From Nitrospiria bacterium (GTDB taxonomy: Bacteria > Nitrospirota > Nitrospiria > Nitrospirales > UBA8639), in assembly GCA_030430725.1 (NCBI GenBank), contig JAUIKP010000069.1, positions 1 to 10,584 on the forward strand: a stretch of DNA of 10,584 nucleotides. The letters are read 5' to 3'. Below are positions 1-7,348 of this stretch, in pieces. Each line of letters begins with the position of its first letter. The stretch's first letter is position 1. The position numbers and the translations under genes are program-made. The notes under the pieces are model-generated. The model did not search any database, had not been told where the DNA came from, and worked only from the letters and a program-made list of their open reading frames with translations.

Positions 1-1065
1 ACATAAACCCCACGCAAGGATTTCATTCCATAGTCCGAAACGAAACACCCAGGATCCATTTTGGGAATGAACGCCTGTTATGCTGGCACTCACTTTATCC
101 CTAAGCAGGACTTGTCCCATTCGCTCGGCGGCAATCCCGATACAACGATACAGTGTTTCACCTGATGCCCGATACGGTTCCTCATTCCACCCAAAAGGCT
201 TCACACCATATGAGAGTCGGGCAACCTCATACAGAGGTCCATCGATCATCTCTTCATCCACCGACCGATATCGGCAAAAAACCGGAGAAGAGATGGGAAA
301 CAAACCTCTGGCATCTAATGCACGTTGAAACAAAATCCGTCGACCAAGATTCCATGTTTTCTCAAAAAGGATCATTCGTCCCATTGGCCTTAAAGCTTCC
401 AACAAGGCATTCAACCGTCCCTGTAGCCCCGTCAGAATTTCCAGTTGCTCCTGTCGATGAAGGTCGCAGGGACGTTGAAATGTTTTCCATGTTTGGCTTG
501 GAATCCCTGGCTCCCATTCTGCTTGAAACAACGCATGGGTCGAAAGAATAAGGTCGTAGGTTCCCGAAATTTGCTGTGGTGGCAACTGAGAGATCTCGAA
601 GCGAACATTCCTGATTCGTCGTTGTTCTGCTTCAAGACAAGCCATTTCAATCGATCGAGACGATCGATCGAACCCTACAAATTCAACCCCAGGATGCTGT
701 TGGGCAAAAAAAAGTGTCAGAATGCCAACTCCACAACCAAAGTCCAATACCTGGTTGGCTGGGGCAATTCTGCCACACACAGAGGTTCCAATCGTCAAAT
801 AATAATGAAACCGTTGGGAATACAGAACACGGATAAGATCCCGACGCGCCAATCTATCATAAAAATCAATGTCGCCTTGTACATCTTCCCCACCGCTTCG
901 ATGCTCGATTAATTGCTGAAAATCGCGCAATTCCTCTTTGGAGAGAGTCTCCCGTTGCCAATCATAGTATGAAGCCTCATCATGAAACTCTCGCAATCCC
1001 CATGACAGCAAATACGGGTAAAGCTCCGCATGGTAATCAGAAGTTTCTTCCCTTTTATAGCCCAT
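1..1065 (-). CDS. Class I SAM-dependent methyltransferase (partial, C-terminus beyond left edge)
   Basis: An uninterrupted minus-strand frame of 355 codons runs from an ATG at 1065 to the window edge without a stop, so the C-terminus is missing. The Rossmann motif I is clear at residues 106-121 (VLDFGCGVGILTLFFA), followed by the acidic end of strand 2 at about 129-133 (FVGFD) and a motif IV-like strand at about 170-175 (YDLILS). These residues bind S-adenosylmethionine in class I methyltransferases. About 100 residues precede the Rossmann core and over 110 follow strand 5 (MILFE, about 231-235), so it is larger than a minimal methyltransferase. The substrate cannot be told. An in-frame TGA lies two codons upstream of the ATG, so this is the furthest possible start; no good Shine-Dalgarno is visible. 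It follows the ProA-like gene on the same strand after 170 bases. The methyltransferase fold is confident, the target unknown. Confidence 0.85.
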   Translation of the reverse strand, partial: MGYKREETSDYHAELYPYLLSWGLREFHDEASYYDWQRETLSKEELRDFQQLIEHRSGGEDVQGDIDFYDRLARRDLIRVLYSQRFHYYLTIGTSVCGRIAPANQVLDFGCGVGILTLFFAQQHPGVEFVGFDRSSRSIEMACLEAEQRRIRNVRFEISQLPPQQISGTYDLILSTHALFQAEWEPGIPSQTWKTFQRPCDLHRQEQLEILTGLQGRLNALLEALRPMGRMILFEKTWNLGRRILFQRALDARGLFPISSPVFCRYRSVDEEMIDGPLYEVARLSYGVKPFGWNEEPYRASGETLYRCIGIAAERMGQVLLRDKVSASITGVHSQNGSWVFRFGLWNEILAWGLC

Positions 1066-1148
1066 AAAAAATCAGATTAAGATGATTCCGCTAAAAAATG
1101 AATACAGGAAAGGTTGGGAAACAAAAGAAACACAGAGATCGAAGGAAG

Positions 1149-1154
1149 ATTATA
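1149..1154 (-). promoter_or_regulatory. Possible -10 element ahead of the methyltransferase
   Basis: A perfect TATAAT hexamer lies on the minus strand in the 170-base gap upstream of the methyltransferase, which would give an untranslated leader of roughly 75-80 bases. No recognisable -35 hexamer lies 16-18 bases upstream, so this is only a candidate. The alternative is read-through from the ProA-like gene, since no intrinsic terminator is evident between the two. Confidence 0.2.
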
Positions 1155-1235
1155 AACAGAAGTGGGTAGCGAAGACATGTGTTTATGGAGAGGCGATGCA
1201 CAAAGGGTCCAGCCATGCATGCTTCATCTTAAAAC

Positions 1236-2591
1236 CTAGAATTTGGCAGATAACATCATCGCATCCTGGTAGGTCTGAGGGACCGGGTGTGGTTGTTGAA
1301 GTTGTCCACTTCCCAATACCATATATTTTTCAATCGTGAGCTTCGAAAGAATAAGAGGACCTCGCCCATGCAGACGAGTGCTATTACTCCCGATATCCGG
1401 GCCAAGACCAAATTGAGGTCCGCCATGAAGACGGGTCGAAGCGTTCACCATAACAGCGCTCGAATCGACTTCTCGAACAAAGCGCATGGCTAACGGATAA
1501 TCCCGAGTTACAATAGTATCGGTATGCCCTGGGGCATAGCTCCCAATATGGTCGATAGCTTCTTGGCTATCTTTCACCACTTTAATATTTAAAGTTAAGG
1601 ATTGATATTTTTTTCCCCAATCCGCTTCCTCCGCCGCTTTTATCCCTAAATGCCCGGTCATTTCCAAAATCCCCATCATGGAAACCGTTTTAGGGCAGCC
1701 ACGCAAGGTCACCCGATACTCCTGAAGCAGTCTTCGTGTTAACCCTGGCAGTAAATGGCGAGAAACGCTCTGATGAACCAAGAGTGTGTCCATAGCATTC
1801 GCTGCAGAGGGCGATTGAAGTTTGGCGTTCACCGCAATCGTTTGAGCTAAAGGGATATCGACATCCTGATCGACATAGACATGACACAGACCTCCCTCAA
1901 ACCCAATGATAGGCACTCTCGATTGCTCCAAGATCCCATTTCGCAAGCCAGCACTTCCCCGTGTAATCACGGCTTGGACATACTGAGGATATCTCACCAA
2001 TTCGAGGGCCGCCTCCGGGGAGCTCCTGTCGAGAAAAATCATTCCCCCTTCAGGAACACCCTTGGACACCGCCGCAGCTTGAAGATAGCGAACAATCGCA
2101 CTATTAGTATGAAACCACTCGGTTCCCCCACGAAAGACACAGACATTATTGGTCTTCAAGCACATCCCAAACGATTCAGCCGTCACCAAAGGGCCCATAT
2201 CCGACACCACCGCGACAATACCCAGGGGAGAACGGACATTATGAACCTGCATTCCATCTGCAGTCAGCCAGGCATGACTCGCCTCTCCGATTGGATCAGG
2301 AAGAGCTTGCAAATCTAACAATCCTTGCTGCATGTGGCGAATCGTGTCTTCTGAAATTCGAATCCGTTCTGACGCCTCGCGATGAGCTTGTTGATCAGTT
2401 TCCTTGGAAATGCCCGCCAGATCTTTGGCGTTGGCCTCTAAAATTTCCTGAGTATGTTCAACTAAACTCTCGGCCATCGCCAGTAAGGCCTGGTTTTTTA
2501 CAGGAGAGGACATACACGCCATAGGGCGAACAGCTTCCTTCGCTCCTTTCAGAAGAGCTTGGACATATAATTTCAGAGGTACCTCAACCAT
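1236..2591 (-). CDS. ProA (gamma-glutamyl phosphate reductase) homologue lacking the catalytic cysteine
   Basis: The 451-residue protein aligns by eye over its whole length with ProA, the NADPH-dependent aldehyde dehydrogenase-family enzyme that makes glutamate-5-semialdehyde in proline synthesis (usual length about 415-450). Family landmarks remain: LCLK/RGG-like CLKTNNVCVFRGG (144-156), CHVYVD (236-241), NAKLQSP (255-261), DTLLVH (268-273), REVDSSAV (373-380) and FGLGPDIG (394-401). Key residues are changed. The motif normally read as PSVCNAxETLLVH is PSAANAMDTLLVH, with Ala264 (GCG, 1800-1802) where the nucleophilic Cys belongs. The SRPNVT loop is DMGPLVT, with Leu135 at the presumed oxyanion-hole Asn, and QRP is QSP. 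The frame is intact and has an AAGGAG ribosome binding site (2600-2605, 8-base spacing) and a strong promoter. Family membership is confident; normal ProA activity is unlikely. I give no symbol because the function is probably not that of ProA. Confidence 0.88.
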   Translation of the reverse strand: MVEVPLKLYVQALLKGAKEAVRPMACMSSPVKNQALLAMAESLVEHTQEILEANAKDLAGISKETDQQAHREASERIRISEDTIRHMQQGLLDLQALPDPIGEASHAWLTADGMQVHNVRSPLGIVAVVSDMGPLVTAESFGMCLKTNNVCVFRGGTEWFHTNSAIVRYLQAAAVSKGVPEGGMIFLDRSSPEAALELVRYPQYVQAVITRGSAGLRNGILEQSRVPIIGFEGGLCHVYVDQDVDIPLAQTIAVNAKLQSPSAANAMDTLLVHQSVSRHLLPGLTRRLLQEYRVTLRGCPKTVSMMGILEMTGHLGIKAAEEADWGKKYQSLTLNIKVVKDSQEAIDHIGSYAPGHTDTIVTRDYPLAMRFVREVDSSAVMVNASTRLHGGPQFGLGPDIGSNSTRLHGRGPLILSKLTIEKYMVLGSGQLQQPHPVPQTYQDAMMLSAKF

Positions 2592-3002
2592 CCTTTAAAC
2601 TCCTTCATCATGAAAGTTTCTGAATTCGGGACTGACTATAGCCATGAAGATTCGCCGAGTCAAAAAAAGCATTGATTCAAAAAGATTTATCTCAAAATAC
2701 TTTCAGTTTATTCTTTGATGGCTCCCCCAAATTAAAAGGGTGTCGCGTACCCATAAGAGATAGTCGGGGTTGAATTATAATTTTCACCTATGCTACTCTC
2801 CATTGGTTTAATGGAAAAATACTGAACATCTCTTAATTGCATGAATGTCTCTTCACTTGGAACAGCCTGCCTGATAAGACAATCCACATCAATTGTCTCC
2901 TGCCGGTCCCATTTGAGCCAAATTACTGTTTTGTGTTTCATTAAAAAATCCACGGTTTCGTGTTAATCCGTATATCTCTGAAAGGGGGTGGGAAGGTCCG
3001 TT
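2592..3002. other. 411-base gene-poor region between the ProA-like gene and rpsB
   Basis: This A+T-richer stretch separates two divergent transcription units. Its left end holds the leader and promoter of the ProA-like gene. The rest should contain the promoter and 5' leader of the rpsB operon, but I could not find a convincing pair of hexamers on the plus strand. A small inverted repeat (CACG-GTTT-CGTG, about 2952-2963) lies some 40 bases before rpsB. A 73-codon minus-strand frame (2732-2953, GTG start, or ATG at 2941) has no Shine-Dalgarno and no family I recognise, so I do not call it a gene. Many bacteria autoregulate rpsB through an S2-binding leader; I cannot confirm such a structure here. 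Confidence 0.5.
2635..2663 (-). promoter_or_regulatory. Sigma70-type promoter of the ProA-like gene
   Basis: On the minus strand the sequence holds a -35 hexamer TTGACT (2658-2663), a spacer of exactly 17 bases, and a -10 hexamer TATAGT (2635-2640). Each hexamer matches the consensus at five of six positions. Transcription would start near 2628 and leave a leader of about 37 bases before the ATG at 2591, with the AAGGAG ribosome binding site inside it. This is the best promoter match I found in the window. Confidence 0.65.
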
Positions 3003-3785
3003 ATGGTCACGATTAAATCGTTATTAGAAGCTGGGGTTCACTTCGGGCATCAAACAAATCGCTGGAACCCGAAAATGAAACGCTATATCTTTGGAGAAAA
3101 AAACGGCATTTATATTATTGATCTTCAGATTTCTCTCCAATGCTTTCAAAAAGCCTATGAATTTACCAGGGATACGGTGGCTGCTGGGGAATCCGTCTTA
3201 TTCGTGGGAACCAAACGGCAGGCTATGGGTATTGTGGAGGAAGAAGCCAATCGTTGTGGAATGTTTTTTGTGAACCAGCGATGGTTGGGTGGCATGTTAA
3301 CAAATTTTCAGACACTCCGTCGCAGCATCAACCAACTTAAAAAACTCGAAGCTGCGGAAACCGATGGAACATACGAACGACTCAAAAAGAAAGAGATCGT
3401 TCGCATGAAAAAAGAGCAAGCCAAACTGGAAAAATATTTGAGCGGCATCAAAGGTATGAACGATATTCCTGGATGCATTTACATTTTGGACACCAGAATC
3501 CAGCACATTACGGTCAAGGAAGCTAATCGGCTTGGTATTCCGGTCATTGCTTTAGTAGACACCAACTGTGACCCTGAAGGCGTGGACTTTCCTATACCAG
3601 GCAATGACGATGCCATTCGATCTCTCAAATTATTTACCGGACAAATTGCCGACGCCTGCATAGAAGGTATGGAACTTCGCCGGAAACACCAGGAGTCAGT
3701 AGCAAATGGCGAGGGTTTTCTTCCCGATAACACCGAACAAGGTCATCCATCCGTTGTGCCGAACAAAAATACCCAGCCTGTCTAA
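3003..3785 (+). CDS. rpsB: 30S ribosomal protein S2
   Basis: This 260-residue protein is ribosomal protein S2, a late-assembling small-subunit protein near the Shine-Dalgarno/anti-Shine-Dalgarno cleft. Diagnostic segments are LLEAGVHFGHQTNRWNPKMK near the N-terminus, YIIDLQ, VLFVGTKRQA, QRWLGGMLTNF, a basic coiled region (LKKKEIVRMKKEQAKLEKYL) and DTNCDPEGVDFPIPGNDDAI. The last 35 or so residues are a polar tail. I chose the ATG at 3003, preceded by GGAAGG at a workable spacing; an in-frame GTG at 2988 would add five residues but its purine run abuts the codon. It opens the rpsB-tsf-pyrH-frr-alr cluster, the common bacterial order that links ribosome assembly, elongation and recycling. Identification is very secure. 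Confidence 0.98.
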   Translation: MVTIKSLLEAGVHFGHQTNRWNPKMKRYIFGEKNGIYIIDLQISLQCFQKAYEFTRDTVAAGESVLFVGTKRQAMGIVEEEANRCGMFFVNQRWLGGMLTNFQTLRRSINQLKKLEAAETDGTYERLKKKEIVRMKKEQAKLEKYLSGIKGMNDIPGCIYILDTRIQHITVKEANRLGIPVIALVDTNCDPEGVDFPIPGNDDAIRSLKLFTGQIADACIEGMELRRKHQESVANGEGFLPDNTEQGHPSVVPNKNTQPV

Positions 3786-3795
3786 GGATCCTGGG

Positions 3796-3823
3796 TTCAT
3801 CCCACTAAACGGAAATTTATAAT
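3796..3823 (+). promoter_or_regulatory. Possible internal promoter between rpsB and tsf
   Basis: The 61-base gap between rpsB and tsf contains a perfect TATAAT hexamer (3818-3823). A weak -35 candidate, TTCATC, lies 16 bases upstream at 3796-3801 and matches the consensus at only three positions. A short inverted repeat, TGGG-TTCA-TCCCA, overlaps the -35 region. It could let tsf be transcribed at a different level from rpsB, but the poor -35 keeps this tentative. Confidence 0.25.
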
Positions 3824-3846
3824 ACTGTCAGTAGGAGAGCATGCAT

Positions 3847-4443
3847 ATGTCTAGTTTGAGTGCCTTAGTGAAGGAGTTGCGAGGCAAAACAGGGGCAGGA
3901 ATCCTTGATTGCCAAAAAGCCCTTCAAGACACAGGAAACGATGTCGAGAAAGCTGTTGATCTGTTGCGTCAAAAAGGGTTGGCCGCTGCCCAGAAGAAAG
4001 CAGGCCGGGAAACCAAAGAGGGAATTATATCCTCGTATATTCATTCAGGATCAAAAATTGGTGTCCTCATTGAAGTCAATTGCGAAACAGACTTTGTCGC
4101 ACGCAATGAAGAATTTCAAGCATTTGTTAAGGAAGTGGCATTACAAATCGCTGCCGCCCATCCTTTGTACATTAAACGCGAAGACATTCCTGAGGACTCG
4201 ATCGAACGGGAAAGAAATATTTATCTCGCACAGATGAAAGAGTCCGGAAAACCAGAAGGAACGTGGGAAAAAATCATTAAGGGGAAACTAGAAAAATATT
4301 ATCAAGAACAGTGCCTCCTGGAGCAAGCCTTTATAAAGGATCCCAGCATCAGCATCCAAGATCTCCTCTCGCAAAAAATCGCGAAGTTAGGAGAAAACCT
4401 CACGATCAATCGCTTTACGCGGTACCAGCTCGGCCAGGACTAA
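3847..4443 (+). CDS. tsf: Elongation factor Ts (short form)
   Basis: EF-Ts is the nucleotide-exchange factor that regenerates EF-Tu-GTP. The 198-residue protein carries both family signatures: [16 protein letters not shown] near residues 12-27 (UBA-like N-terminal domain) and [12 protein letters not shown] around 76-87, the segment next to the EF-Tu contact region. At about 200 residues it is the short form found in Thermus and many other phyla, rather than the roughly 280-residue form of E. coli; it has one core subdomain and a C-terminal helix ending in FTRYQLGQD. Two ATGs compete: 3841 lies only 3 bases after the AGGAG, while 3847 has 9-base spacing and gives [11 protein letters not shown], so I prefer 3847. 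The stop TAA overlaps the pyrH ATG by one base, implying translational coupling. Confidence 0.97.
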   Translation: MSSLSALVKELRGKTGAGILDCQKALQDTGNDVEKAVDLLRQKGLAAAQKKAGRETKEGIISSYIHSGSKIGVLIEVNCETDFVARNEEFQAFVKEVALQIAAAHPLYIKREDIPEDSIERERNIYLAQMKESGKPEGTWEKIIKGKLEKYYQEQCLLEQAFIKDPSISIQDLLSQKIAKLGENLTINRFTRYQLGQD

Positions 4444-5171
4444 TGCCGCTCAAATATCGTCGTGTCCTCTTGAAAATTAGTGGCGAGATGCTCGCCGGAG
4501 AGCAAACCTACGGCATTCAACCTTCCATTTTACATAATCTCGCATCCGAAATTGCCGATGTCCTGACCCTAAAGGTCGAAATCGCCATTGTGATAGGAGG
4601 TGGGAATATTTTCAGGGGTCTCGCCGCCAGTGCCTCTGGCATGGAACGAGCCTCGGCCGATTACATGGGAATGCTCGCTACCTTGTTAAATGCCCTGGCT
4701 TTGCAAAATGCTTTAGAGAGCAAAGACATCCCCACCCGTGTCTTATCGGCAATTGAAATGCGGCAGTTAGCGGAAAGTTATATTCGTCGGCGGGCTATTC
4801 GGCATTTAGAAAAAAAGCGTGTGGTAATTTTTGCCGCCGGCACTGGGAATCCATACTTTACCACCGACACAGCTGCTGCGCTCCGAGCCATGGAAATTGG
4901 TGCAGATGTTATCATGAAAGGCACGAAGGTTGATGGCATCTATGACGCCGACCCGATGACTACACCTACGGCCAAACGCTACACGGAATTACCATTTTTA
5001 TCGGTCATCAATAAAAGCCTGAAAGTCATGGATGCTACAGCCATCACCTTGTGCATGGATAACGATCTGCCTATCATTGTTTTCGATCTGACTTCTTCAG
5101 GAAATATCCGTAAAATCCTTGAAGGGAAGCCTGTCGGCACCATTGTTTCCAAAAATGCGCTTGTCACTTAA
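4443..5171 (+). CDS. pyrH: Uridylate kinase (UMP kinase)
   Basis: The 242-residue protein phosphorylates UMP to UDP with ATP in pyrimidine nucleotide synthesis. It is a bacterial hexameric UMP kinase of the amino-acid-kinase fold, unrelated to eukaryotic UMP/CMP kinases. Visible motifs are [11 protein letters not shown] (N-terminal phosphate loop), [28 protein letters not shown] (UMP contact region), the [17 protein letters not shown] segment, and [10 protein letters not shown]. Length and motif order match the family. The ATG is taken at 4443, inside the tsf stop codon (TAATG). An upstream extension of the same frame into tsf has no family similarity, so it is not coding. UMP kinases are typically activated by GTP and inhibited by UTP, which I cannot read from sequence. 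Identification is very secure. Confidence 0.97.
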   Translation: MPLKYRRVLLKISGEMLAGEQTYGIQPSILHNLASEIADVLTLKVEIAIVIGGGNIFRGLAASASGMERASADYMGMLATLLNALALQNALESKDIPTRVLSAIEMRQLAESYIRRRAIRHLEKKRVVIFAAGTGNPYFTTDTAAALRAMEIGADVIMKGTKVDGIYDADPMTTPTAKRYTELPFLSVINKSLKVMDATAITLCMDNDLPIIVFDLTSSGNIRKILEGKPVGTIVSKNALVT

Positions 5172-5185
5172 CGTGGGGAATGATC

Positions 5186-5743
5186 ATGAACGATCCAACC
5201 ATTCACAAGACCACACAGCGAATGGAGGGAGCCATTGAGCACCTCAAGAGAGAATTCTTGTCCCTTCGAACCGGTCGCGCATCCCTGGGATTACTCGACC
5301 ATATTACGGTTGATTATTACGGGACCCCCACTCCACTCAAACAGGTTGCCAACCTCGCGATTCCTGAGAGCCGATTGATCACCATTCAGCCATGGGATAC
5401 CTCCCAAATCAGAGAAATTGAACGTGCCATCATTAGTTCAGAACTCGGCCTCACTCCATCAAATGATGGCAAACTCATCCGCCTCCCCATTCCACCCCTC
5501 AGTGAAGAACGACGGAAAGATTTGGTCAAACTCAGCAAAAAATATGGGGAAGAGACCAAGATACAGATTCGTGGATTTCGTCGTGAAGGCAATGACGAAC
5601 TCAAACACCTTCACAAGGAAGGGTCATTGACAGAGGATACCCAGCATCGACTTGAGGCTGAAATTCAAAAGCTCACAGATAAGTTCATTCAGGCCGTCGA
5701 TGACCTCACCAAGAAAAAGGAGGAGGAAATACTCGCGATCTGA
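5186..5743 (+). CDS. frr: Ribosome recycling factor
   Basis: RRF, with EF-G, splits the post-termination ribosome so it can start again. The predicted 185 residues equal the usual family length. Family hallmarks are the long-helix segments REFLSLRTGRASLGLLDHI (about 23-41), the domain II strand region DYYGTPTPLKQVANL, LITIQPWD, and the C-terminal helix starting near LSEERRKDLVKLSKKYGEE and ending in a lysine/glutamate-rich stretch. Of two in-frame ATGs, 5180 is directly next to the purine-rich GTGGGGA, while 5186 has about 7 bases of spacing; I chose 5186. It lies 14 bases after pyrH, the standard pyrH-frr linkage, and 9 bases before alr. Identification is very secure. Confidence 0.97.
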   Translation: MNDPTIHKTTQRMEGAIEHLKREFLSLRTGRASLGLLDHITVDYYGTPTPLKQVANLAIPESRLITIQPWDTSQIREIERAIISSELGLTPSNDGKLIRLPIPPLSEERRKDLVKLSKKYGEETKIQIRGFRREGNDELKHLHKEGSLTEDTQHRLEAEIQKLTDKFIQAVDDLTKKKEEEILAI

Positions 5744-5752
5744 GGAATATTT

Positions 5753-6970
5753 GTGATACCGATCAGGCCATCTTCACCCTCCGACCTCCGACACTTCTCG
5801 TCTCCGATTACCGTTTCCATCAGTCTTAATGCACTAACCAGGAATTTCCAACAAATCCGACAATCGATCGGTCCGTCGACAAGAATTCTGGCCGTCATTA
5901 AAGCCGACGCCTATGGCCATGGAGCCATTCCTGTGGCTCAGACCCTGGAACACCTGGGAATTTTTGGATTTGGCGTGGCATCCGTCATAGAAGGTATCAC
6001 TCTTCGAGAACACCACATTCACTGCCCAATCCTGATCATGGGGCCCATCCTCCCCCAGCATTTACGCGAAATTATTCGCCACCAGCTTACTCCGGTGATT
6101 TCTCGTGCAGAAATCGTTCAACAACTGATAGAGCTCCTATATCCTCGCGCCACCCCTTTTCCCGTTCATCTTAAAGTCGACACCGGATTACACCGACTCG
6201 GCTTCGAAGCGGATCAAGCCCTCTCCCTCCTAACCAGGCTATCACCCTCGACTTCCCTCATAGAAATAGAGGGCCTTTTGAGCCATTTTGCAGATGCCGA
6301 CAATCAGGATCACACCTTAACCAATGTTCAAATCCAAAAATTTTTGGCCTTTGTCGACCAAGCCAAGCAATTAGGAGTCCGACCACCTATTCTTCATATG
6401 GCCAATAGCGCAGGAATCCTTTTTCATCCAACTGCCCACTTGGGCATGGTCAGACCTGGGTTAATGTTATATGGATACGCACCTCGGCAGGAAAGTTCTT
6501 CCCACTCCCTCACTCTTGAACCGGTGATGCAAGCGACCACATACGTGGCCCATCTCCGGTCTCTACAACCTGGTGAAATTGTGGGATATAATGCTTTATT
6601 CCGCACACGGAGGCCATCTCAAATCGCCGTCTTGCCGGTGGGATATACCCACGGATTTCCCAGACACCTGACGGGAGTCGGACATGTCCTCCTCAAAGGA
6701 GAACGGGCTCCCATCATTGGCAAAATTTGCATGGATATGATGATGGTGGATGTCACGGACATTCCCCATCCAACGGTTGGAGAAGAGGTCGTGTTACTGG
6801 GAAAACAGGGAACACGGGAAATTACAGCTGATGATCATGCCGGATGGTTGAAAACGATTCCCTATGAAGTGTTGTGCGGAATCGGAGGAAAAGCGAACCG
6901 GATTTATCTTCCCCAAACACCTGTCCCCTCTCCTTCACACACCTCAGCCCAGTCGGCAAAAAAACATTAG
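5753..6970 (+). CDS. alr: Alanine racemase
   Basis: This PLP enzyme interconverts L- and D-alanine and supplies D-alanine for peptidoglycan. The 405-residue protein has the PLP-lysine motif IKADAYGHG with Lys50, KVDTGLHRLG with Lys141 (the usual carbamylated position) and Arg148, MANSAG (216-221), MVRPG with Arg234 facing the pyridine nitrogen, the second catalytic base Tyr279 in VGYNALF, and CMDMMMVDVT (326-335). The C-terminus has the usual YEVLCGIGGKANRIYLP followed by a Ser/Thr/Pro-rich tail of about 18 residues. A small deviation is VGYTHGF where most relatives have VGYADG. The start is a GTG at 5753 with GAGG seven bases upstream, overlapping the frr stop region; the gene is 9 bases from frr and so probably co-transcribed. 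Placing a cell-wall gene directly after frr is less usual than uppS/cdsA there. Confidence 0.96.
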   Translation: MIPIRPSSPSDLRHFSSPITVSISLNALTRNFQQIRQSIGPSTRILAVIKADAYGHGAIPVAQTLEHLGIFGFGVASVIEGITLREHHIHCPILIMGPILPQHLREIIRHQLTPVISRAEIVQQLIELLYPRATPFPVHLKVDTGLHRLGFEADQALSLLTRLSPSTSLIEIEGLLSHFADADNQDHTLTNVQIQKFLAFVDQAKQLGVRPPILHMANSAGILFHPTAHLGMVRPGLMLYGYAPRQESSSHSLTLEPVMQATTYVAHLRSLQPGEIVGYNALFRTRRPSQIAVLPVGYTHGFPRHLTGVGHVLLKGERAPIIGKICMDMMMVDVTDIPHPTVGEEVVLLGKQGTREITADDHAGWLKTIPYEVLCGIGGKANRIYLPQTPVPSPSHTSAQSAKKH

Positions 6971-7013
6971 AATAACTCCTCAGTACACCATTGCCTTACA
7001 ATACGACCGTCCA

Positions 7014-7038
7014 GGATCGGCTAAACGGTTTCCGATTC
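7014..7038. terminator. Hairpin between convergent ends of alr and the thiamine-binding gene
   Basis: GGATCGG (7014-7020) can pair with CCGATTC (7032-7038), giving a 7-base-pair stem with one G-T mismatch in DNA terms (a G-U wobble in RNA) and an 11-base loop. It lies between two convergent genes and touches the stop codon of the minus-strand gene, the right place for a shared terminator. No U-tract directly follows on either strand, so termination strength is doubtful. Confidence 0.3.
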
Positions 7039-7348
7039 ATGATGTTTTCAGCTTCCGCTTCACACGTTTCTCCACGCTCGCCACCTTACCCGCTAACCGG
7101 CCTTTATGGCCACGCCGGTAATCAACCTTAATCACACAAGAAATCCGCGGACAATCCTTTTTCATCCTCGTATAGCATTGCTTCACGACTCGAAATACGT
7201 CATCCCATTCGCCTTCTAACACCGTTCCCATGGGATTGAGGCGATACTCCACCCCACTTTTATCAATCAGGTCCAGTGACCGGGATACATATTTTCCGAC
7301 ACTTTCACCCTTACCAAGAGGTGACATGCTAAATTCCAACAGCACCAT
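7037..7348 (-). CDS. MTH1187/UPF0045-family thiamine-binding protein
   Basis: The 103-residue protein matches the small ferredoxin-like-fold family MTH1187/YkoF-like (Pfam Thiamine_BP, formerly DUF77). Recognisable features are LEFSMSPLGKGESVGKYV at the N-terminus, the central LNPMGTVLEGEWDDVF (about 38-53), a conserved KVDYRRG-type strand and a SVEKRV helix near the C-terminus. Members are cytosolic oligomers reported to bind thiamine or its derivatives; their cellular job is poorly known. The ATG at 7348 overlaps the stop codon of the upstream siroheme-type gene by one base (TAATG on the minus strand), so translation is probably coupled. No thiamine transport or biosynthesis gene is next to it, and no TPP riboswitch is seen. 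The last 15 or so residues are very basic. Confidence 0.9.
   Translation of the reverse strand: MVLLEFSMSPLGKGESVGKYVSRSLDLIDKSGVEYRLNPMGTVLEGEWDDVFRVVKQCYTRMKKDCPRISCVIKVDYRRGHKGRLAGKVASVEKRVKRKLKTS

Noticed and set aside
648..672. Dense CGATCG/TCGATCGA palindromes
   Set aside because: They sit inside the methyltransferase coding frame at Asp-Arg-Ser-Ser-Arg-Ser-Ile codons and are not repeated as an array; probably codon coincidence.
445..912. A long plus-strand open frame opposite the methyltransferase
   Set aside because: It lies within the minus-strand methyltransferase frame, has no recognisable domain and no ribosome binding site; it is an antisense shadow.
2732..2953. A 73-codon minus-strand frame before rpsB as a gene
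   Set aside because: No Shine-Dalgarno for the GTG or the later ATG, no recognised family, and a length reachable by chance in A+T-rich DNA; reported only as an observation.
4311..4442. A 44-residue N-terminal extension of PyrH into tsf
   Set aside because: The extension has no UMP-kinase similarity and overlaps tsf coding sequence; the ATG at 4443 gives the family-standard N-terminus.
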